From UBA1672 sp046542355 (GTDB taxonomy: Bacteria; Pseudomonadota; Alphaproteobacteria; Micavibrionales; Micavibrionaceae): a stretch of DNA of 36,515 bases. Under the pieces are notes generated by a model that was given only the letters and a program-made list of their open reading frames with translations, was not told the origin of the DNA and did not search any database. A program made the position numbers and the translations under genes. Shown here in pieces: positions 31,498-36,515 of the stretch (positions are counted from its first letter, which is position 1; each line of letters starts with the position of its first letter). The stretch lies in contig JBKHBN010000018.1 in assembly GCA_046542355.1 (NCBI GenBank), positions 1-36,515 on the forward strand, written 5' to 3'.

Positions 31498-32571
31498 ATG
31501 TCTTTTTTTCTAGTATGTGCCATAGCGTTCTTTCTGGTTGTTTTATTGATGCATCCGTTACGCCGGATAGCGCTTTTTGCCGGTGTTGTTGATAAGCCCG
31601 GTGGGAGGAAGAGCCATACGAAAGCTGTGCCGCCGGTAGGTGGCCTCATTATATTTTCTGTTTTTATGATTCTCGGGGTTTTTTCCGGTATTGTGGATCT
31701 TGATAAATACTGGGCTTTGTATGTTGGGCTTGTTATTTTACTGGTTTCCGGTGCGCTGGATGATCAGCTTTCACTGCCTGCGGTTTTAAAGCTGGTTTTG
31801 CAATTGGTTGCGGCGGTTATTGTTGCTTTTGGCGGGGATGTGCAAGCGGCTTATCTGGGCGATCTTTTTGGTTTTGGCGTTGTTTGGACGGGGTTTTTGT
31901 CTTATCCCTTTACCTTGATTGCGGTTGTTTTGTTGATTAATTCCATGAATTTGATTGATGGTATTGATGGTCTGGCCGGTGGTATTTCCATTGTATTTTT
32001 TGCTTTGTTTGTCGTTGCAGCTATTCAGGGTGGCTGGGACGGAACAGCGCAGGTTCTTGGGCTTTTGATTGCTTGTGTGTTGGGCTTTCTTATGTTTAAT
32101 ATGCGCAGTCCGTGGCGGCGCAGGGCTCATGTGTTTCTTGGCGATGCGGGCAGTACAGCATTGGGGCTTGTGATTGCCTGGTTTGCCGTGCATCTGGCTC
32201 GCGGACCCATGGCTCCTTTGGAGCCGATTGTTGTGGCGTGGATTATCGGTTTTCCTATTTTTGATACATGTGCGCAGTTTTACAGGCGTGTTTGTGCTGG
32301 CCGGGATCCGTTTGCCCCTGATCGTGGTCATTTTCATCATCATCTTGTTGATGCCGGTATTCCGGTGCACTATGCCAGTGTGTTGATAATCTGCATTGCT
32401 CTTATTATGGGTGGCGGTGCTTATGGCGCTTATCTTTTGGGGGTGCCGAATATTATTTTGACTTTTGGGTGGATTATATTGTTGTTTGTACATATTGCCA
32501 TGTCTTGTCGGCCTGAGCGTTATGTTCGTTTTTTACGCAGGATTTTTGCGCCTTTTGTTCGCAAGGCTTGA
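31498..32571 (+). CDS. WecA/MraY-family undecaprenyl-phosphate sugar-1-phosphate transferase
   Basis: Polytopic membrane enzyme of about 357 residues, 10-11 helices. It transfers a sugar-1-phosphate from a UDP-sugar to undecaprenyl phosphate, first step of O-antigen, teichoic-acid-like or capsule synthesis. Motifs: DKPGGRKSHTKAVPPVGG, NSMNLIDGIDGLAGG with its catalytic Asp residues, HVFLGDAGSTALG, and DRGHFHHHLVDAGIP, in place of HIHH. The HxHHH loop and lack of MraY-specific parts point to the WecA/TagO group; the substrate is probably UDP-GlcNAc but not proven. ATG 31498 has AGGGGA upstream; other in-frame starts lie at 31465, 31471 and 31474. Confidence 0.9.
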   Translation: MSFFLVCAIAFFLVVLLMHPLRRIALFAGVVDKPGGRKSHTKAVPPVGGLIIFSVFMILGVFSGIVDLDKYWALYVGLVILLVSGALDDQLSLPAVLKLVLQLVAAVIVAFGGDVQAAYLGDLFGFGVVWTGFLSYPFTLIAVVLLINSMNLIDGIDGLAGGISIVFFALFVVAAIQGGWDGTAQVLGLLIACVLGFLMFNMRSPWRRRAHVFLGDAGSTALGLVIAWFAVHLARGPMAPLEPIVVAWIIGFPIFDTCAQFYRRVCAGRDPFAPDRGHFHHHLVDAGIPVHYASVLIICIALIMGGGAYGAYLLGVPNIILTFGWIILLFVHIAMSCRPERYVRFLRRIFAPFVRKA

Positions 32572-32621
32572 TTTTTGCCGTATATGCTTGCTGTATATGA
32601 AGGAGGGATAAGCATAGCACG

Positions 32622-33965
32622 ATGCGCTTACTGCCTTGTATGTCTTGCACCTTACCATTAGGATTGTTTTTTCGCATTTTTTATATGTTCTGTAGAGTCG
32701 TTAATATGGTGTTACGAGCCTTTTCTCAGTGGTTCAGTTGTATTTTGTTACCGTTTATTCTGTCATGGTTTTCCGTGGTCAAGCTGGTGCGTGTGTGTGG
32801 ATTGTGCCTGTTGTGCGCGGGGCTTGGGGCTTGTGTCGAGGGCGTTGATTTGCCGCAGTTTGTTACGCAGCTTGATTTTCCGCAAGGGCGCAAAGCTGAT
32901 GTTTCGCAGGTGCAGGAGCGCTCGCGCGAGCCTGTGGCGATGCCTGAAAATGAACCGGGTAAGGAGCGCATGTCAACAGAAGTCAGTAGTCAAGATTTGT
33001 TACAGTCCCTTGGAAACTGGAATATTGTTGAGCAGAGTCGGGAGATGGATCCGACTCAGGCGCATTTGCAGGCACGTGAGCGTGTGAATACTGGTCGTCG
33101 CCAAAAAGACGTGGCTCTTAGTGCACATTTTCATCCGAATGCAAGGAGTGGGGAAGATGGCAAAATGCGGGTTTTGCGCTTGGAGCGTGAGGACGAAATA
33201 GATGATGAAGCCGGATTTGATCTGGCTGAAAGCTCTGTGGTAAAGCCGACATATACGATTGTTGGGCATGATCTGTTGGGTAAAATAAGGGCTTTGTTTG
33301 GTGAGGATGATGAAGGTGGTCAGAGTATGGCTGCCGGGGGTAATACGCAAAAGATTCAATCTTCTGTGGCGGTTTCACAGCCTGAGCGTTCAAATGAGGA
33401 ACAGATTCAAACAGCGTATTTAGCCAGCGGTGTGGTTGCACCCCCGTCTTTGCCTGAGCGTAAGGCTAGTCCTGTTGAAAGGCAAATTGATTCACATGGG
33501 GTGGCAATTCCAAGGCGCAAACCTCTTGAGAATAGTTATGCAAGCGGCGTGGTGGTTGTTCCAAGGGTTAAACCTGCTTCGAGAGAGGGCGGCGTACGCA
33601 CTTCTTTGATGAATGGGGGGTGCTTTGATGCTACTCAGGCGCATGTCGTCAAAATACGTAGTGGGCGGCATGAAGGAAAAACGAGGCTGGTTATTGAGGT
33701 AAGCTGTCCTGTTAAATATCAGGTTGCTATGGATCACGTGCGTAATGTTTTGCGTGTAAAGATTGATGGTGCAGTTTGGGGCTTGGAACTTCGTAACCGT
33801 TTTGAAGAAAGCACCTTGCTTGGCACTTATATCGTGCAGGAACAAAGTGACGGGAGTGTGATATTTGAAGTGCGGTTGTCCAGAAAAAGTAAAATACTGG
33901 ATACCACTTTTTTGCGACCCAACCTGTCTTCGGCTCATCGTATTGTTATTGATTTGGCCGATTGA
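32622..33965 (+). CDS. Putative lipoprotein with C-terminal AMIN-like domain
   Basis: 447 residues from ATG 32622. The real start may be later: a canonical lipoprotein signal VVKLVRVCGLCLLCAGLGAC begins at GTG 32775, with lipobox LGAC, where Cys71 (in the long version) would be lipid-modified. ATG 32706 is another option. The middle (about 80-335) is charged, Pro/Ser/Gln-rich and probably disordered, with repeated ASGVV-VP motifs (ASGVVAPPSLPE, ASGVVVVPRVKP). The C-terminal about 350-447 resembles an AMIN domain (AHVVKIRSGRHEGKTRLVIE, then strands ending SSAHRIVIDLAD), which in amidases and secretin partners binds peptidoglycan. No catalytic domain follows, so it is probably an adaptor at the cell wall. 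Domain reading is an inference. Confidence 0.68.
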   Translation: MRLLPCMSCTLPLGLFFRIFYMFCRVVNMVLRAFSQWFSCILLPFILSWFSVVKLVRVCGLCLLCAGLGACVEGVDLPQFVTQLDFPQGRKADVSQVQERSREPVAMPENEPGKERMSTEVSSQDLLQSLGNWNIVEQSREMDPTQAHLQARERVNTGRRQKDVALSAHFHPNARSGEDGKMRVLRLEREDEIDDEAGFDLAESSVVKPTYTIVGHDLLGKIRALFGEDDEGGQSMAAGGNTQKIQSSVAVSQPERSNEEQIQTAYLASGVVAPPSLPERKASPVERQIDSHGVAIPRRKPLENSYASGVVVVPRVKPASREGGVRTSLMNGGCFDATQAHVVKIRSGRHEGKTRLVIEVSCPVKYQVAMDHVRNVLRVKIDGAVWGLELRNRFEESTLLGTYIVQEQSDGSVIFEVRLSRKSKILDTTFLRPNLSSAHRIVIDLAD

Positions 33966-34113
33966 TTGTTTGTCTTGTGTTTTTTGCGGTTGGTGTTAAA
34001 GTTCTTTTACTGTGAAAGCATGACTATTTTTAATCAAACTCTCGGGTAGAGGGTGATACGCATGTTTTTTGGCAGGGATGACTGAATTTGTATGATATGA
34101 AAGGATAATTCAG

Positions 34114-34506
34114 ATGAAGAAAATGTTGATGTTGTCGGCTTTGGCGATGGTGGCAAGTGTGCCGGTTGCGATGGCTGAGGATGAAGGGTCTTATGGCAGG
34201 AAAGGGCCTCGTGGTGAGCGTGGCCAGTATATGGGTTCTTTGATATTCAAGCATCATGATCTTAATGAAGATGGCGTTGTAACCAAGGATGAATTTCTGG
34301 AGTCCGCTGAGGAGCGTTTTGATAAGATGGATGTGGATGGTGACGGTGAGGTTACTAAAGATGAAGCGAAGGAGCATCGCGCGGGTATAAAAGAGAAAAT
34401 GCAAGAGCGCCGGAAAGAGCGGCTTGGCTCTGATGAGGAAGAAGGCGATAACAAAGAAATGGAAGATGGTGTTGAAGATGAAGATGGGGGTTCATCTGAA
34501 GATTAA
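34114..34506 (+). CDS. Exported EF-hand calcium-binding protein
   Basis: 130-residue protein with a clean signal peptide (1-21, ending VAMA before EDEGS). Two EF-hand loops are seen: DLNEDGVVTKDE (49-60) and DVDGDGEVTKDE (73-84), each with Asp/Asn at positions 1, 3, 5 and Glu at 12, so both should bind calcium. The 45 residues behind are extremely charged, at first Lys/Arg/Glu (EKMQERRKERLG), then acidic (a Glu/Asp/Gly tail), probably disordered. Small EF-hand proteins in the periplasm of alphaproteobacteria are common; the partner is unknown. The ATG has AAGGA about 9 nt upstream. Confidence 0.88.
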   Translation: MKKMLMLSALAMVASVPVAMAEDEGSYGRKGPRGERGQYMGSLIFKHHDLNEDGVVTKDEFLESAEERFDKMDVDGDGEVTKDEAKEHRAGIKEKMQERRKERLGSDEEEGDNKEMEDGVEDEDGGSSED

Positions 34507-34660
34507 GTCATTGCATTTTTCTTAATTGATAATAAAGTCTCTGTGGCTTGCATTTTGATATATAAAACGCAGGGGCTTTTTAATGTTATCATGGAAATTG
34601 TATTTGAATTTTATGAAAAAATAATTATTGAAATTCAAACGGTTAAATAATTTTAACGAA

Positions 34661-34723
34661 ACCCCGGACAAGTGAAAAATCCGTGATAAACGGATATTTT
34701 GCGTATGATCCGGGGTCTTTTTT
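34661..34723 (+). ncRNA. Structured RNA or long terminator hairpin
   Basis: Outer arms ACCCCGGA (34661-34668) and TCCGGGGT (34709-34716) enclose an inner hairpin ATCCGT/ACGGAT (34679-34684 and 34690-34695, loop GATAA), with further pairs between A and T runs. A C and six T (34718-34723) follow. This fits a small RNA ending in its own terminator, or an unusually long terminator, about 160 nt after the EF-hand gene. No known RNA family is recognised. Confidence 0.45.
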
Positions 34724-34754
34724 ACCGTGGTCTTTTTCAGAAAATCGTCAGCAT

Positions 34755-34779
34755 AAAAGACCCCTGCCTTAAAGCAGGG
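34755..34779 (-). terminator. Possible terminator on the minus strand
   Basis: On the minus strand, CCCTGC (34779-34774), a 6-nt loop and GCAGGG (34767-34762) are followed by GTCTTTT. It would stop transcription coming from the right (tetR side), although it is over 550 nt from that gene. Confidence 0.4.
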
Positions 34780-35337
34780 AGTTCGGTTTACTTTCATGTG
34801 CCCTTCTTAATATACAGTCCAAATGCAATCACCATGTTTATGTTATGGCTTTGATGTAATGCTCGTTATGATTTAAATGTTTCTTGTTTATGTGGAGTGT
34901 GGTTAGTATGGTGATTTTTTTTCAGAAGATACGTTTTTTGAGCCTTTATTTACTTGTAGAGGGCTGTAAGTTGTGTGGGATCGTATATTTATGCCGCGTT
35001 TTAATGGCTAATAACGGACATCAGCCGATTCTTAGGCTTAGGGTTGGGTGTGTGTTTAAAGGCTTTGTTTTAAAACAATAAAATTCTGTACGTAGTCGGC
35101 AATCTCGAGGGAAAAACAGCTTTTGGCGTGATTGTTGTACGTTTTCTTATTTTGTATTTTCTTTCAGTATGTTGCGTTACTTTTATTTCTTTGCCTGATT
35201 CTATCCGTTTTGTTATTGGTCTTTTTTACCTTGTGTTTTTGTGCTCTAAGGTCTTGTGGTGCTTTGTTGGGGTTCGGTATACTTGTTTGAAGGGATTTTT
35301 TATCTTCGGTGCGCAACCTTGAGCTTCTTTTTTGGTT

Positions 35338-35928
35338 TTAAGTTCCTTGTGATATGAGCTTTATCGCTTCTTGCGGATAGGCTTTTCTGAAGGCTTCTCC
35401 CAGATCTTCGGGATGTGCCATGAGTCGGAAGAATATCGGGCCGCATAGTAAGTCGGCGGCAAGAGTGGATGAGATGTCGTCTCTGAATTCTCCGAGGCGC
35501 TGCCCTTCTTCGATAGAATAGCGCATCGCATCCATTAGCGGTTCTAGCAAATTGTCTTTGAAGATTTGCAGAGACTCCTGGCTGGCTTGTGCTTCACTGA
35601 AAAGTTGGGCGATTGTTTTGCCGTTGTTGCTATCGACCAGACGAATGAGTTTGTCCATTTGCATGAGCACGGCCTCGGTGTGGGAACTGGCGGTTGGTAA
35701 GGGGGTTTGCATGCCTGGTTGATTGGCTAGGGCATCCATGACAACGGCTGTTTTGTTCGGCCACCAGCGGTAGATTGTTGTTTTTCCAACCTTTGCTTTT
35801 TTGGCGATGGCTTCTATGCTGAGCTCCTGTACTGATGTTTGTAACAGAAGTTTGTTTGTAGCATTTAATATGGCTTTGCGTGATTTCTCACTGCGCGGGC
35901 GGCCTTTCTTGGTAGACGTCTCTGCCAT
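35338..35928 (-). CDS. TetR/AcrR-family transcriptional regulator
   Basis: 196-residue repressor from ATG 35928, chosen because it has AAGGGAG at good spacing; a frame from 35985 would add 19 basic residues. The N-terminal DNA-binding part (about 12-60) starts KKGRPRSEKSRKAILNA and contains the helix-turn-helix LSIEAIAKKAKVGKTTIYRW, very typical of TetR proteins. The C-terminal ligand domain is of the TetR_C type (LLCGPIFFRLMAHPEDLG). Ligand and targets are unknown. No transporter gene lies next to it in the window; the nearest left gene is 831 nt away, so the regulated gene may be beyond the right edge. Confidence 0.92.
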   Translation of the reverse strand: MAETSTKKGRPRSEKSRKAILNATNKLLLQTSVQELSIEAIAKKAKVGKTTIYRWWPNKTAVVMDALANQPGMQTPLPTASSHTEAVLMQMDKLIRLVDSNNGKTIAQLFSEAQASQESLQIFKDNLLEPLMDAMRYSIEEGQRLGEFRDDISSTLAADLLCGPIFFRLMAHPEDLGEAFRKAYPQEAIKLISQGT

Positions 35929-36252
35929 GATTTTCTCCCTTGTAATCTTATTTTTCTTCCCAGAGTTTTTCATTACGCCGCGCACAGGTATTAAAACTTG
36001 TCGTGTCGTATCTTGGAGGTTTTTTAGATATGCCTCATTTTTTTGTTTTTGGCAAGAGGGCGGGGCGTTTTTTATAATTTTTTGTTTTTTTGTTTTCTGT
36101 TCTAATAAAATCTTTTTTTATTAAGGTGTTATGCTTTTTTCTTCCTAGTTTTGTTTTTTCGGTTTCTGGTGAAGCGTAATTGAATGTGGAGATAAGAAAA
36201 AGAACCGATTCGTATAGGATTCTTTTTCTCGTGATTAGATAGTGGGGCTGCG
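35929..36252. other. T-rich intergenic region with a possible tetR promoter
   Basis: 324 bases without a gene. On the minus strand TTGCCA (36055-36050) and CATATC (36032-36027) are 17 nt apart, a fair promoter for tetR with about a 90-nt leader. The part 36060-36180 is T-rich and shows nothing else. The terminator of the gene to the right lies at 36195-36229. Confidence 0.35.
36195..36229 (-). terminator. Rho-independent terminator of the PBP-activator gene
   Basis: Arms AGAAAAAGAA (36195-36204) and TTCTTTTTCT (36220-36229) are perfectly complementary (10 bp), extended by CC/GG with one bulge. Read on the minus strand, the A-rich arm comes first and the T-rich arm ends the hairpin, 24 nt after the stop at 36253. 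The symmetry means it might act in both directions. Confidence 0.75.
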
Positions 36253-36515
36253 TTAGTTTGCGAGTTTCTGGAACGTATCTGGCGCTTGGTTTATAACGGA
36301 GATCCGTCCGTTTTTATATTCCAAAACTGCAAGACCGCGCTCTACGATACCATCGGGGCGAAAGCGAAAGATACCGTCTATACCGGAAAAGCCATTGGGG
36401 TTTGTAATGGATTGACGATCATAGGCGGGGCTGCCGTTTTGTTGCAGGCCTGTGTAGGCAAGGATTACGGAGAATGCTGTTGCATCATAGGCCAGCGAAG
36501 AGAGCCTTGGTGGTG
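36253..36515 (-). CDS. Penicillin-binding-protein activator / LIV-type binding fold (3' end only)
   Basis: The last 87 codons of a gene whose start lies beyond the window. The translation reads LSSLAYDATAFSVILAYTGL, then NPNGFSGIDGIFRFRPDGIV and ERGLAVLEYKNGRISVINQA, ending PDTFQKLAN. This is the C-terminal part of the periplasmic binding-protein fold in LpoA-like or ABC-type proteins, called penicillin-binding protein activator in alphaproteobacteria. The GF-GxDG-FRF-PDG and ERGLAV patterns are characteristic. It would help peptidoglycan synthesis at the outer membrane; only the family level is supported because most of the protein is not visible. Confidence 0.8.
   Translation of the reverse strand, partial: PPRLSSLAYDATAFSVILAYTGLQQNGSPAYDRQSITNPNGFSGIDGIFRFRPDGIVERGLAVLEYKNGRISVINQAPDTFQKLAN

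Larger units (their letters stand above)
34507..35337. other. Long non-coding stretch of 831 bases
   Basis: Only weak open frames here: 34522-34797 on the minus strand lies over the hairpins, and 34884-35081 and 35128-35322 on the plus strand lack ribosome sites and natural composition. The left part (34600-34780) is dense in inverted repeats: arms TTTGAATTT/AAATTCAAA at 34603-34611 and 34631-34639, GTTAAA/TTTAAC at 34642-34657, a long hairpin at 34661-34723 and CCCTGC/GCAGGG at 34762-34779. To the right of 34800 the DNA is rich in T and G and I see nothing. Confidence 0.5.

Noticed and set aside
31786..32493. Minus-strand open frame of 235 codons inside the WecA-type gene
   Set aside because: Extreme Asn/Lys/Thr/His content and complete overlap with a conserved membrane-enzyme gene.
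34522..34797. Minus-strand open frame of 91 codons
   Set aside because: It covers the hairpin-rich stretch including two terminator-like elements; a coding reading of such inverted repeats is unlikely.
34884..35322. Two open frames of 65 and 64 codons
   Set aside because: Hydrophobic, Cys- and Phe-rich translations without ribosome sites, as expected from T/G-rich non-coding DNA.
1..36515. CRISPR arrays, IS elements, integrases
   Set aside because: No regularly spaced repeats, no transposase-like or integrase-like reading frame, and no terminal inverted repeats with target duplications were seen.

Overview
The window looks like a chromosomal segment of an alphaproteobacterium. The evidence is the elongator-type tRNA-Met, a eukaryote-like NADP isocitrate dehydrogenase, the divergent tyrS/anmK pair, a Sua5-type enzyme, a two-part MnmD/MnmC, a receiver protein ending in an FGPDRRR-type tail, and a C-terminal fragment of an alphaproteobacterial-type penicillin-binding-protein activator. 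I cannot fix the genus; a Micavibrio- or Rhodospirillales-like lineage would fit. The core DNA is fairly AT-rich (about 40% G+C in sample lines counted by hand).

Left end (1-5160): an arsenic/organoarsenical operon in the order arsR, arsP, rhodanese, arsE, arsF, arsG, then a thioredoxin-CcdA fusion, all on the + strand with overlaps or short gaps. Its middle part (about 600-3770) is clearly more G+C-rich than the rest, and the block ends at the 3' side of a tRNA-Met gene, so it looks like a tRNA-linked acquired island. The genes combine methylarsenite-type efflux (ArsP), the ArsE/F/G set known for nitro-phenylarsenicals, and several CxxC proteins plus two CcdA/DsbD-like membrane carriers. That would suit a thiol-redox relay across the inner membrane, and it is the most interesting system in the window.

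Centre (5400-25000): housekeeping genes interspersed with hypothetical genes. They include mnmA, an orphan response regulator with an Hpt-like partner, icd, a Dabb protein, an alpha/beta hydrolase, a very large AsmA-like protein, a GT4 glycosyltransferase, tyrS, anmK, a secreted NTR/TIMP-like protein, sua5 and ctlX. One hypothetical gene (17785-18445) is broken by a run of nine G, which could be a phase-variable switch or an assembly error.

Right part (25000-36515): an M3 oligopeptidase, mnmD and mnmC overlapping, a hypothetical protein with a Cys/His/Glu arrangement, a lone Flp pilin, a WecA/MraY-family transferase, an AMIN-domain putative lipoprotein, a secreted EF-hand protein, a TetR regulator and the 3' end of a PBP-activator gene. 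Non-coding stretches hold terminators, palindromes and a motif of about 19 nt found at the 3' ends of several genes. MnmA, MnmD and MnmC all act on the wobble uridine of the same tRNAs, although they lie about 20 kb apart here.
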